Source: Botryotinia globosa (taxonomy: Eukaryota > Ascomycota > Leotiomycetes > Helotiales > Sclerotiniaceae). From it: a DNA stretch of 64,000 nt. The stretch is taken from contig RCSZ01000001.1 in the NCBI GenBank assembly GCA_014898425.1, forward strand, positions 2,976,001 to 3,040,000, in the 5' to 3' direction. A model generated the notes under the pieces. That model was given only the letters and a program-made list of their open reading frames with translations, had not been told where the DNA came from and did no database searches. The translations under genes were made by a program, and so were the position numbers. Shown in pieces: positions 1 through 11,729 of the stretch (positions are counted from its first letter, which is position 1; each line of letters begins with the position of its first letter).

Positions 1-173
1 TCGAGTATTTGAATGTACATATTAGGCATGAAGACGAAGAAGAAATTTCTTGCTGTGATCTCGAGCCATGGATACATGTAAATATTTATCAGAGCAAAAA
101 AGAAAATTGTTTAATACTGTATACAATACTATAAACCGAAAACTAGAATTATTGAGTGTTTGCTATTGACTCC

Positions 174-1025
174 CTACAAAATAGCCCCAATAACAGACTC
201 GAATATCAACCCAAACACATCTCCAATGGCATTAGCTGTCACCGTTTCAGCAATCATGCCTGCATACTTCAACTTCTTGTTTTCAGGCTTTTCACTTGGC
301 CCATCGTCTTGTCTGGACCCTCTAGGTAAGCGAGAATGTCTTGCTGATCGGGATTCATAAAATTCCTCCTCTTCCCCAGGGTAGTCTAGATCATCGTCAG
401 AAGATTCTGAATCTCTGGATACATATCGCTGCCGCGCGTAATACTTATGATGTGGTTCCATGTTAGAACTCCGAGAATTTTGAGAATTTTTCTGGTCTGG
501 TACAGTACTTCTTTGTGGCTTGTATGCCATGTTGTTCCAATCAACGGATTCAAAAGCATACGATGACGGGTGTTCATTCCGTAATTCTGAGTAAGGGGTA
601 TAGCCGACACACTCAATAGGGAGCTTTTCAGGTCTGTCGAAAAGAATGTGCGCGATGTTTGCACGACTCATATAGTCCTCCCATGTTTCAATCCAGTCAG
701 CAGCGCTATTCAATGGTACACCAAGTTTCTTCGCTACTGGCTCCACGCTCCGACAAATCGCGTCAAATGGTAATCTGTCGTCTCCGAAGACTTTACCTTT
801 ATAGATCATATTTCCACCTAGTGAACATTGTAGTGATTGCTTGTAGGAAGTGTGCCATCTTGAAAGATCCCGAGATGTATGATAGACACAAAGATGATAA
901 TCATTTTCCGCTGACTTTCCGCCCTCGTAAATCAAAATCACTCCAGCTTGTGAAATTCCGGTATCTGCAAGGATAGAATGAAAAGCCCATACATCATATA
1001 TAATTGTCGCTTGGGATGATGTCAT
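174..1025 (-). CDS. Hypothetical protein, 283 aa, Ser/Arg- and acid-rich C-terminal half
   Basis: This is a single open frame with an ATG start at 1025 and a TAG stop at 174. I do not recognise the family. The N-terminal half (about residues 1-165) looks globular, with regular hydrophobic spacing and several Trp and Cys residues. Residues about 170-250 are low-complexity and charged, with Ser/Arg runs and an acidic patch (SSDDDLDYPGEEEEF). The last 30 residues are hydrophobic and small (near AGMIAETVTANAIGDVFGLI), so they could be a membrane-associating helix; no signal peptide is visible. Codon use and length suggest a real gene, but no domain supports a function. An additional 5' exon cannot be excluded. 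Confidence 0.55.
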   Translation of the reverse strand: MTSSQATIIYDVWAFHSILADTGISQAGVILIYEGGKSAENDYHLCVYHTSRDLSRWHTSYKQSLQCSLGGNMIYKGKVFGDDRLPFDAICRSVEPVAKKLGVPLNSAADWIETWEDYMSRANIAHILFDRPEKLPIECVGYTPYSELRNEHPSSYAFESVDWNNMAYKPQRSTVPDQKNSQNSRSSNMEPHHKYYARQRYVSRDSESSDDDLDYPGEEEEFYESRSARHSRLPRGSRQDDGPSEKPENKKLKYAGMIAETVTANAIGDVFGLIFESVIGAIL

Positions 1026-3662
1026 TGGCTGGATGCTTTATGAACAGTATTGAACAGTTGTAAGTAATAAGAAACCTGAGATAAAATCAAACCTTCACCT
1101 GAGAATATTTAAGAGATGAAATCTTTCAACATATGATTGAGATTTAAAAGATCTCGAATGAGGGAAGTGTTTGTTTGTTTGTGTGAATGTTGGTGGTGTG
1201 TTATATGGTCTTGAGGCAGAGCAGGGCACGTCCTTCAACCTTTGGCTTTAATTCTCCTGAGGCAGAGTAGGGCACGGGCTCCGACTGGTGGACCTTTGAC
1301 TTTAATTCTCTCATTACAACACTTACAAAATCAACAAAACTTACAACTGGCTGAATGAGAAAATCAAATGTGGTCAACGAAAAATCCTCTAGTGGTCGTA
1401 AAACCGCTTCAAAATGTTGGTGAACATGTCCAACCCCGCGTCTAATAAATGCCTCGGTATCTAAAGAGCCACTCTAGTACTGCTGGCTATCATTGCTTGC
1501 CCAGGTGCTTGCTTCATTCTTGTTGAGCGTCCGAGTCTGGTATTCATTTTGGTTATCTTTAAGAGCAAAAGTTTGCTCTACCGGCTTTCTTTTCGTAGGA
1601 ATGAGGAGGTGGTTGATGTTAACCTTCATATCTTAAATGGAAGATGTTGCAAATTAGCTCAAGCAGCAACCAACGACCTTTCTCAGCATGTTACTTTGAC
1701 TCCTCCTCATTGATCCTTTCCAAGAGATCTGAACTTTTCCCCCCTCTTTCTGACGTTTAATTTCCAAAGGAGAAGTTTGACTCTATTGAAATGATTTCCT
1801 CATGTTTAGATGACACAATTCTACCTTCGTCACTCCAGTGAAAGTATACGAGAGTTCCAAATACCCAAAATAGGATTGAACGATCAAAAGTTCAATAATA
1901 CGGGAGAGACTTGACTTTTTGTCGATGTTCTTTATCCCAAGATGGTCTAACTACCATAACTCGCTCAATCACAGTGGAATAGCATTGAGAAGAAGAGCTA
2001 GTAAGGCTCTAATATGGCGATTTTTCAATGTATACCCGAGCCAAGGTTGATCGGAGACATGGTGTCAACAGAGACTGTTGTGCTCCTACCCTGAAATATG
2101 GAATGTACCAGGCCGGAAATAATATGCGAAATGCAGAGTTTTTGATAATCTTAGCATTGGAAGGATTATCACCAGTTGTCTGTTGTTGGAAATCAGCAAT
2201 AATTTACACCAAACGTTTGGTGATGCCCATCTCTCCAAGCTGACATACATGTCTCTCTTATATCAATTTCTTCTAGTTCCTTATTTTTCATTCCTATTCT
2301 GTTGCTACTAGCTTGGGTTCTTCGCCGTGTACATATGTCGGCCTAGAAGTTTGACAGCATATGACCAGCACCGCGATATAAATTTGTCCTTCAATCTTAT
2401 TAAGGGCGCTCAGATATTTCCAAGATATCAGACCGAAAGCTACTATTGTCCAATGTATATTAGCTTTTGTATGCTTGCTAGGAAATAAATGGTCTCGACC
2501 ATGTAAGGCAACCCAGGTCTGATAGCTTTTGCCTGCTAAAATCTGTTTCTCTTCACTGCTCCCTTGGTTTTCCTCGTGCAATTCAACGAGATATTCGTGT
2601 GGAATACACTGCGAAGTTTCTTTAAGGTTGGCTTTCGAATTCTTCCTAGTACCGTGAAGGCTTTCTGTCGAGGTTATCAAATGATCAAATCGTCATAGTA
2701 AACGATTATAGGATGATCGTACTTGGTCATCTAAGTTCCTCCATTGATAGTATCCGCCACTCGGTCGAAAGAGTAATTTCTGCGTGTAGAGTATTATTTG
2801 ATGGGATAAGTTGAATTAGAGGAACCTTTTGAATGTTTTGGTTGTCGAAATGCAGTTTGGACGATTGAAACCCTCGATTGAAATGGTATTCATCTCATGA
2901 TGATAGTATCCCTCCTACTACCTTTTCAATCACCGATAGCGCTTCGTTCTGTCAAACATCAATATCAAGGTAAGCAGAGTTTCTCGATAGCAAAGGCTCA
3001 CAACATACTCTAACAACTTAGCGGTTGACCTCAGCTTAGCCCGGCATGTATGTGTAAGCTTGCCCGAGTTCGATCACAGAATGCTATCACCAAGCAAACC
3101 CTACATACAGTCGAGAACTTTAATTCAGCGAGCTATACGCTATTGCTTCTTCTCCATTGAGAAATTGTGGGCTTACTGTGCTCGTTATTATAAGTTTTTC
3201 ATGTTGTGATTGAGTTTCTGGTACTCAAAATCGAATATCATGTTTGTGAATTTTTTCTATGTCGGTCCGTTCATGACTCTGCCGTTCTCAAATTCACTAC
3301 TACTGGTTTTCTCAACAGAAAATCATGTGTGAACAATAGAAATTCGAAAAATTCTCAATGAGTCAGCTAACCGGCAAGGTTCTTTAATGGTATTGTACTT
3401 TTGCTGGACAATAAAGTCAAAATTTCATAGCGAGATTCTACCAAGATCTTCTGAGAAGTAAGTAAATTCCTCACTTCGATTCTAGTTTTGTTCTCTCCTG
3501 CTGTCAATTCTTCTTATTCAAGCAACGCAGAACGGACATCACTACGCTACTACTTACATAGATTAGAATTTCAGCAAGGATCTCATCTTTTTCTTTGCCT
3601 TGACCGATTCTTCGATCTCTCCAAAATCAATTCTCAATCTATCAACAGCAACTCTCTTCACA
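1026..3662. other. Intergenic region without a supportable gene
   Basis: Apart from the direct repeat at 1212-1310 I see no convincing coding signal. The open frames at 2028-2243 and 2294-2680 start with non-ATG codons or lack splice context and show no recognisable motif. The right end should hold promoters or 5' UTR of the gene at 3663. Confidence 0.6.
1212..1310. repeat. Imperfect direct repeat (two copies, about 45-50 bp)
   Basis: Two adjacent copies start with TGAGGCAGAG(C/T)AGGGCACG and end with CTTTAATTCTC (about 1212-1255 and 1258-1310). The second copy carries a short insertion in the middle. It lies upstream of the gene at 174-1025. Confidence 0.7.
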
Positions 3663-4693
3663 ATGTCTTTCAATCCCACCTACCTCATTCGCAGTGCTTC
3701 TCCCTACTTTTCTCCATACTCTAGCAGCTTCAGCAGCTCCTCGACTCGCGAATCGCTTAGTCTCCTCGATGAGCCCGAGAGATCTATCGAGCATCCCAAG
3801 CAATTCCCCAGATTGGAGCCTTCTGAGGAAGCGACTGAACTGGCAGCAATGGTTCATCAGAATCATCAATATGATTCCAATTTGTATGAGTAAGTATCTC
3901 TTCTAACTTTCAATCCATCCAATCTACTAACCACACAATCTACAGAGCTTCGCCTCCACGTCGCTTCGTTGTTCCAGACACTGTGGTCACTACCGCTACA
4001 CCAATGGCTCCTCTCCTCCCTCCCCACCAAGCTCTCAAGAACGGCAGCACAGAGACCGCCACACTTCAACCACCAAAGCATTTCGCTGGAGATGTCACCG
4101 ATCCCACTAGTCAGGCCGACTCAACACTCCGCACTCCAGCTCCTACATCCATAACCCTAACTTCTCCCTACGATTTTTACTACCCCTCTCAACCCCCCAC
4201 CCCATTTCCTCCCACCCTCGACCCTAAACTATTCATCACTCTCCAGCCACACAACTACCCGGAGCTCATCCTCCCCCAACTTCGCGATCTCATCCTCAAC
4301 ATCGAGTTTAAGATGGATGCACACTTGATGAGACAACTCCCCAACCTCTACTCTCTCCTCCGCTTCCTCTCCTCCTTCCCCGACTTCGGCCTGATAAGCA
4401 CCAATCTCACCGCCTTCCAAGCACAGGTAGGAACTCACCTCACCACCTCTGACACACGGGAAGAACAGTATTTCGCCGTCAAGCCCGAGCCGGAATTAAA
4501 AATGATCCTCAGAATCTTCGATGAGTGGTATACTGATAAGTTTCCCCGTCGAGCAGCCTGTCTCATCTATCCAGATGACTTTGAGCATCAACCTGCTGGA
4601 GAAAAGGATACTGAGGAACCGGCTTGTCGCTTTCCGGGTCCGGATAAAGGGGGTGTTGGTATGGATACCGGGGGTTTCTGCGCTGGTTTATAG
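3663..4693 (+). CDS. Hypothetical protein, 324 aa, two exons, Pro/Ser-rich N-terminus
   Basis: Exons are 3663-3889 and 3946-4693; the 56-bp intron has a GTAAGT donor, a CTAAC branch point and a CAG acceptor, and joins frames exactly (325 codons with stop). The ATG at 3663 sits in a TCACAATG context typical of fungal starts. The first 40 residues are Ser/Arg-rich and could be a mitochondrial presequence (inference). Residues about 110-160 are Pro/Thr-rich. A Leu-rich segment (near PQLRDLILNIEFKMDAHLMR) follows, then an acidic stretch. The protein is not recognised. The reading frame loses its regular character toward the C-terminus, so the stop at 4691 may be an approximation if a further intron exists. 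Confidence 0.6.
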
Positions 4694-6000
4694 ACAGGTA
4701 TGGGGTAGGAAGGCGAAGTATGTTGTCACTGCTTCTTTTGCGGGGGATGTGGGAGTACAGTATCCATAGTATCACTTCTGAGCTTGGTATTTGTGGATTC
4801 TGAGATTGGAGCTGGATTGGTACATGGTTTCCTGAAGATCTTCAGAAGATTTGTACAAATGGATGGATGGAATGGAGTTTGCTGGACGCAGGTGTACATT
4901 AAAGAGCGTGATACTTGATACCCACTAATTTCCAATCCATTTTCCATGCAGATATATGAATATAAAAATATACTCTTGAACATGTGTGCAACCCCCCTCA
5001 GAGCCATAGAGATTCAAGAGACCCATAGAGATTCAAGGAACCCGCGTAAGTTACAACCATTCAATTCAATTCAATTCAATTTCCCACCATCATTAGAAAA
5101 AACCATCTGCTAAACTCAAGACCTCTGTAACCTTGAAAATCCCTGATCTTGATTCAGTAAAGAAATAATAATAAAAAATATCCATCATCTACACACCTAA
5201 TAGTATCCATCTCCCATCTCCCACCTCCTCTACCATCTCTCCTACAATCCCCCCCCCCCAATAACATATCCTTCGCCCCCATCCAATAGAATGGCAAATA
5301 ACACTCTAAACAATCATCCCCAATGAATTTAATCCTACATCAATCAATACAAGTCATCGTGCCTCGAACTAACGCGGACCCGGCTACGTCCCCCTCATTC
5401 CTCCTTCCCCTCAGTGCGGGGAACCCTGTCTCATCATCCCTCTCAAACATCACCCCTTACTTCCTCAACTCCTTCGAGCTAGCTGCTAGCAAGCGATCAT
5501 CATATATCTAGGTACTTGCCTATCACTCATCTTTCTTCAAGCTTCCCTTTGCTTCATACATCAAATTCACCAGATGTGCAGTTATTTCAAACTTTTAAAA
5601 ACCTAATAAACTCAAATAGTGGGCGGAATGTTCTTTTTCTCTGCTCTACTCTATGTAACAAATCTAATCTCCTATTGTACATCTTTTCTTATCTCCTCAC
5701 GCCGAGAGGATGTAACAATGAAGCCACCCGACGCAGTCAAAGCTGGTCAGACGCAGCATTTCACTACCATTCTTCCAAATCACATGGGATATCGTTTCAT
5801 CTTATCCACACCTGCCTAAGATGATGGCATTTCTCTCAAATGACAGAATATCAATTCATTCATCTAGATATCTTATTTCACCAAACTCCCGCTTCTAAAA
5901 AGGAATAAGCAAACAAGGTCTATCCATCCATCTAACCCATTGCTATCTCCGGTTCTTCATATCTCTATATTAAAGTTGATTCGGCGATGAGATGAATTAT
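4694..6000. other. Intergenic region, no supportable gene
   Basis: This lies between the 3' end of the gene at 3663 (plus) and the 3' end of cytochrome c peroxidase (minus), so it contains two converging 3' UTRs. Pyrimidine-rich tracts occur around 5200-5290. The open frames at 5323-5824 have no splice logic or recognisable residues. Confidence 0.6.
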
Positions 6001-7399
6001 CTAGGCAGTAGGCTTGAACTTCATAGGGGCTTGTTCGGTAGTCTCTGCAAAAGGAACACCGAGTTCAAAGAGCTTGGTGATGACATTTGCGAAGTCCTTC
6101 ATGAAGAGAGATTCATCATTTGCGTACTTCTCAACGTATGAGCGGAAAGATTTATCGGAGACGAGGGCCATATCGGTAGGAAGCATCATGAGGGACTTGG
6201 TGGTCTTGTCTTCGTACTATTTTGAGATTATATGTTAGCTTATATCTACTTTGGCGCCCAAAAATGGAAAGGGACGGGGTTAATCATACCTGCTTAGGAC
6301 CATTCCACTTCTTCCAGTTCCACTTCTCATTCAACAGGAGCTTGTAGTAGTCGTTGGTAACAACTGTTGGAGAGAAAGTCCAAGGACCTTCGAAACCACT
6401 ACGATCAGTGTGGCAACGACCAAGAGCGTGAGCACCACTCAAAGCAACAATTTCTTGATCGTTGAATCCCATACGACCGAAGATAGCTCTCAAGTGCTTG
6501 TTACCTTGGGACGCATCTGGGAGACGTCCATCAGGTGTGCAAGCAGCAGCATCCTTATCTTGTCTACCTGGTCGGAAAGGAATGACAGGACCCTGCATTT
6601 CTTGAATGGCGCAAATACCAGCCAAGATCCAGAGATCAGAGTAGGAGATCCATGGGTGCTTCTCTGCGAAGATGTTAGTAAGAAGTCACTTGCTCCAAGG
6701 TTGACAAGGACAAGCCCCAAAATTCCATAGCTCCCAGCGCCCGGATCTACAAAAACCAGTATGGAAAGCCTTCTCTAACTTTTCCAATCTGGTCTCCATT
6801 TCCCCGGCCCACTCACCCGCACCGGAGGAGTAACATGTCTTCATTTACAAAAAAAGTGAAATAGTCGACTTACCCTTAATAGGAGCCAAGAAATCTCTAG
6901 CAGCAACCAAACCAGCATTGGCACCGTGATCACCCTCTGGGGCAAATCTCATCGTAGCACCATTGCTACCACCAGTACCGGTTTCCTTGTCGAAGGTTCC
7001 GCTGCAATGCCACGCCAATCTGACCAAGACGGGTCCGTAAGAACCATCATCATAATCATCCTTCTCTTCTAATCTCTCTGCAATTTCATTGTACACCTTT
7101 TGGTAATCGTCGAATGTAGGTGTGAAGAGACCGGCGGTTTCCTTGGCAGAACCACTAAAGAGTGATCCATTACCTTGGGAGAAGAAGTAATATCCAGCAC
7201 CTCCAGCAACGGCCAAAGCAGCAACACCGATGGAGAGAGGGAAGGAAGATTTGGCAGGTCCCTCGGATGCATATCCACGACGAGATTGTTGACGGAATGC
7301 CTGACGAGGAGCACTCAATGCAGTACGAGTGGCGGATCTGAAAGGTGTGGATTTGAATGCAGCGCCTGCGCGAGCAAAGGTTCGAGTAGCGGATGCCAT
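6001..7399 (-). CDS. CCP1: Cytochrome c peroxidase, mitochondrial (371 aa)
   Basis: This is a haem peroxidase of the intermembrane space that reduces H2O2 using ferrocytochrome c. Exons (minus) are 7399-6874, 6663-6290 and 6216-6001; introns of 210 and 73 bp have GTAAGT/GTATGA donors, and the larger shows TACTAAC just before CAG. The spliced frame gives exactly 372 codons. Residues 1-45 are Arg/Ser/Ala-rich without acids, a classic mitochondrial presequence. A hydrophobic segment at about 55-73 fits the sorting signal of the bipartite leader. Class I peroxidase residues are present: distal Arg127, Trp130 and His131 in [11 protein letters not shown], proximal His254 in [12 protein letters not shown], and Trp270 in FEGPWTFSP, equivalent to the radical-forming Trp191 of yeast CCP. 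Length fits fungal CCPs. Confidence 0.95.
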
Positions 7400-7791
7400 T
7401 TTGATAGATGGGTTGTATTATGATGTATGTGTTGGTTGATATTCTAATGAAGGAAAAGTCAAAAAGTAAGTACGTATTCTCTTTTCCCACTATATCTTTT
7501 TTATATGAAATAAGAAAAGCAAACGGATTGAAAGATTTCGAGGGCAAATAACGAGGTAGAGTAAAGAATAGAGAGTAGAGAGAATGAAAGACTTACAGAA
7601 GACAAGAGAAGTAAGATAAAGACAGAAGTGAATGAATCTTTCTCACACACTACTGGCTGGTATCACTATTATTGATGATATTCCCAAGATTGAAAAGATG
7701 AAGGTGGTAAGATTTCAACCTTTAGTAGTACGGAACTGAAATCTAAGTGACCGGTAACCTCCACTTTATTTACTTTACTTCACTGCACTCT

Positions 7792-7860
7792 CTCCTCACT
7801 TCACTCCTCACTTCACTCCTCACTTCACTCCTCACTTCACTCCTCACTTCACTCCTCACA
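7792..7860. repeat. 12-bp minisatellite (TCCTCACTTCAC)n, about 5.7 copies
   Basis: Near-perfect head-to-tail copies of the 12-mer. Because 12 is a multiple of three it creates a spurious LLTS-repeat open frame. It lies about 390 bp upstream of the CCP1 start codon. Confidence 0.9.
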
Positions 7861-10489
7861 GACCTCCTCGTCTTCAAAGTTCAAATCCACCCAGTACGAT
7901 CCACCAGCATTTCCCAAAGCCTTCTGCATCGAGTTTCCATATCGAGTTAGTAATTCCCTCGGATGCCCCTCGGTACTTTCCATTTTCTATCTCTAGCTTC
8001 ACTCCCCTCCAGGAAATAGCCAGTGAGAGTGTGAGAATATGAGAATAATAAGTGCAAATATTTCCCAAATAGAAATGATAACGAAGCAAACCTCGACCCA
8101 CTTGATTCTCCAATCTTATCCATCATAATTTCACATTGACCAATCACAGTCCACGTATTCAAAAGATTATTAGAAGAACATTTGACATGACTCTTCTGGA
8201 TTGTTCGGTTTGACAAATTGGCTGATGTTTGACTTTTACACCATTTTTGGAGGGGTCAATTGAATTTATCCACGACGACTTGTCTTGTTGGGAGAAAACC
8301 AGGACAATTTTCATCTTGAGAGAGAGATACCTACGTAGGTACGTAGACCATTTTTCCAATTCTATTATCTTGTACTCCATCGATGCAGGTGGTTTGGTTT
8401 ATATTATATTATATGATAAGGCTGAACGCCATCGAAGAGGCTGAAATCTCGAATACATATAATATAATCCATCCATGGATACCTAAGGTTGGAAAAGAGA
8501 AAAAGGTTCCTGGTGTCCGACATATGATAATTGGTCAGCGATTATTCATGAACTCTCATTGGTTGTGACCCCTGAAGGAGATCTTAGCTCCGAGTGCGGA
8601 ACACGACATGTGAGAGTGCGGAGTTCGTTCCGACTTGAAATCCGAATTGGGTATGTGAGCAGAATTCTTTCAACGTTTCTAGAATCAGGTATCACGGGAA
8701 ACATTTGGTGATCAATATATGTTGGATTATTGTATGACTAATAAACTGTCTTTTGAAATCTACAGAGTGATAAGTGGTCTGGTCTGGAACGAAGAGTTCA
8801 AGTAAGCAGAATGGCTTTTTCGACCATATCTACCAGGACAGGCGTCGATGTTTGGATTAATGGTCACGTCATATACAGGCTGGAAGACGATAGGTATAGA
8901 TAGACATCATATAGGAATGCTTCTATGGAAATACCCTGTAGCAGTCTACCATGTTACCCAATGGATATTTGGAAAGTTGTGAGGCTACATAGCTTCTTAA
9001 TAATCTTGATATTCTTATAAGTTAGCCTCGCCATTAGATGATGTCTTATGGAGCCTACTCATACCTTCTGGTCCCTGGAGGACTAGTAGTCGGGAGTCGG
9101 GTGCGGGGGAAAGGGCGGGGTCTATGTCGGAACCGTTATTCTCCATATTTTCTAGTATGGCGTACCTCTGGAAGCTGGGATGGGATAATATATCGTATTC
9201 AAGATTCTTCATGGGAGTTTCAAGATTGGAGATGAAATAAGCAAATGTATTCAGCCCAAGGTAAATTTTATACCCACTCAATCCAGACAACCAGTTCCTT
9301 TTACAAGGCCAACAACCTACATATTCACGATCTGGGAAACTAATGGGTGAAGAATAAAACGTAGTTTTCGTATGTAAGCTCAGTCCTGAAATGTTGAATA
9401 CTAGCATTGGATGCGATTTGATAACTGTGTGAGTATTTAATATTCAGTATCAAATGTAAATGGGACATCTAGCTGTTGAAGATAAACATGTCATCAGACT
9501 CCTACAACGAGGCTTTCTCATGAATCGCGAAGTGGAAGTCATCTGCGTTGAAAACGCCGAAAGCCATATTGTAAGGAAGACTACAAACAGGGATGGCAAT
9601 CGACTTCGAAAATGAAGTCTTTGATATGAGGGCATTGAAACAATAGATGGTAACAATAATAGGGAAAGTCCTGGGAGATTTGACCTTTGCATCTAAGGTT
9701 CTTGAGAGGATTTCGTGCCAAAAAGGGGTCTACTTCACGTTCTGTAACCATTATAGGTGGTAGATCGGCCACTCAGATTCCATCATCAAATTGGGACCAC
9801 ATTTAGAGGAAATGTCTCTCTCGAAACATCATTGCTCCCCAAGTTGGGCTGCCTGACACAAGCCTTCCTTCCAGAAGCCTTCAGCCTTCGAGCAGCGTAG
9901 CCGACTACTGATAGCTAGCTCTCATGATGCCAGTAGAATCGATAAATGCATTGATCAAAGCTAAAGATCTGCTAGCTTTCCGGGGCCACTGCCATGGGGG
10001 TATGGTCGAAATTCAGGGGCAGGTTATGCATGCTAGTAGCATATATTGTATCTCCCTATGCTACCAAATCACCTGCCAATCCATTTCTCAAAACTTTGGA
10101 TGAGTACTGACTATCCAGCAGAGGTTGGAAAATAACCTCAAACAGAGGATTTGAAATTGCTACGAATCAAGGAAAACTTCATAATACCATCGTTCCTCGT
10201 AGAATTTCGTGAAATGATCGGAAGGCTTTACTGAATGCAAGACAAACCATTGTTGCTGTGTTGTATTACGCTCTTTTCAAATCCAGTGGCTCAGGAACTC
10301 AGTCGAATCATCAAACATTCTTGTAGCATGATTACTTTTCCTTGACTATCTGAAAACGCTTCAAAAGATACAGGAGAAAAGGAAACTTTACACTACCCGG
10401 GTACGCAAATAATCGAGGTTGTCTCTCCAAACTTGCTGTCTCCACACAAAACGCCAAGATTTCATACTCGCTTACTTCCGCTAGCTCTA

Positions 10490-10495
10490 CACGTG
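10490..10495. promoter_or_regulatory. CACGTG E-box upstream of RPL36
   Basis: A CACGTGAC hexamer core lies 104 bp before the RPL36 ATG. Cbf1-type CACGTG sites occur in ribosomal-protein promoters of several fungi; use of this site is inferred. Confidence 0.3.
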
Positions 10496-10598
10496 ACCAC
10501 ACTTCCGATTTTTCAAATTTCACAATCACATCAAAATTTCTCCCTCGCGCTCTCAACCAAACATCGACAACACGACAATCCCAACGCCAACATCTACA

Positions 10599-11164
10599 AT
10601 GGCCGCCGAAAAGCAAGCTCGTACCGGCCTCGCCGTCGGTCTCAACAAAGGACACGTATGTTCATGAAATTTCCCACTTCGGGGAACAAAAAACACCCGC
10701 CCGTCTCACCTCTTGGAGGATCTTCTTTGCGAAAATTTTAGAAGATGGACCGGCTGATTTATGTTGTGATATATAGAAAACCGAGGCTCGTGTCTCCAAG
10801 CCCAAGGTTAGCAGAACCAAGGGTCACTTGAGCAAGCGCACTGCGTTTGTCAGAGATATCGTCAAGGAGGTTTCTGGGTATGTTTCTTCTGATTTTCTCT
10901 CGAGGGTAAACTATCGACTAATCATCTTCTCAATAGTCTCGCACCATACGAGCGCAGAGTCATCGAATTGCTCCGTAACAGCAAGGACAAGCGTGCCCGT
11001 AAGCTCGCAAAGAAGAGGGTATGTTATCCACTGCTCCCACATCACCAACATCCACACAAAGACAAATACTAACTTATCAACAGCTCGGTACTTTCGGACG
11101 TGCTAAGGCCAAGGTCGACGAGCTCCAAGGTGTCATTGCCGAGTCCCGCAGAGCCGGTCACTAA
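10599..11164 (+). CDS. RPL36: 60S ribosomal protein eL36 (106 aa)
   Basis: Large-subunit ribosomal protein eL36. Four exons (10599-10655, 10777-10877, 10937-11018, 11084-11164) join to 107 codons with stop. All donors are GTATGT, and the last intron has a perfect TACTAAC box. Family landmarks are seen in order: [10 protein letters not shown] at the N-terminus, [28 protein letters not shown], then [20 protein letters not shown] and a basic tail. This matches eL36 over its whole length (human eL36 is 105 aa). The first intron follows codon 19, a usual position for an early ribosomal-protein intron. It shares a short convergent 3' interval with the UBX gene. Confidence 0.96.
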
Positions 11165-11729
11165 ATTCCCAACCTCATATTCTCTCACCAAGAAAAATCA
11201 CATCTCATCTCTCCAATACAATGGATTGATATATGGGTTTATGATGGATCTCCACATTTACAAAAGTCAAGCGCATGGGAATTGGAGCTGTAACAACGAA
11301 TAATTTACGAGTTACTATGATTCTGGGAATTGGGATCTGAAGTTGCTAGTAGCAATAGCATTCATGAAGATTTCAGGGCAAAAATAAAATACCTCACAAA
11401 ATTGTTTCAATGGTCATCGATATTTAGCTGCTATGTGAATACTCCATTGACTCTTCATGTCTTGCACTCTGATCTAATGAGAAAACGAGTAACAAAAACG
11501 CCTCTCGCTATGATTCCCTTTCCTACCAGCCTGATCAAGAAAAAAATAATGTCTCAAGATCGAAGTACAACCACCCGCCCTCTGGATACTGTCATAAATC
11601 ATTATCACCTATTGCACAACTCACTCTTCAGGTATCAACTGGCGGAGTGTAAATAGACACTGCTAAAGTCAACACGGACAATCCACCCATAAACCATTCT
11701 CGGACACCCCGTCCACGTCCTCCCTCCAT
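11165..11729. other. Convergent 3' region between RPL36 and the UBX gene
   Basis: 3' flanks of two converging genes. No gene or structured element is supported; the open frame at 11330-11656 has no features. Confidence 0.6.

Larger units (their letters stand above)
7400..10598. other. 3.2-kb gene-poor region between CCP1 and RPL36
   Basis: It holds the divergent promoters of CCP1 (minus) and RPL36 (plus) and a minisatellite at 7792-7860. Between about 9015 and 9772 the minus strand shows several frames with protein-like composition (for example EREVDPFLARNPLKNL near 9740), but I could not join them into a clean gene. They may be a decayed or unrecognised gene. Nothing else is supported. Confidence 0.5.

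Noticed and set aside
2294..2680. 128-codon minus-strand frame
   Set aside because: Starts at TTG, no splice signals, no recognisable motif.
7747..7950. Plus-strand frame with repeated LLTS
   Set aside because: Translation of the 12-bp minisatellite.
9015..9772. Possible minus-strand gene
   Set aside because: Protein-like pieces exist in several frames, but starts are non-ATG and I could not find introns that join them.
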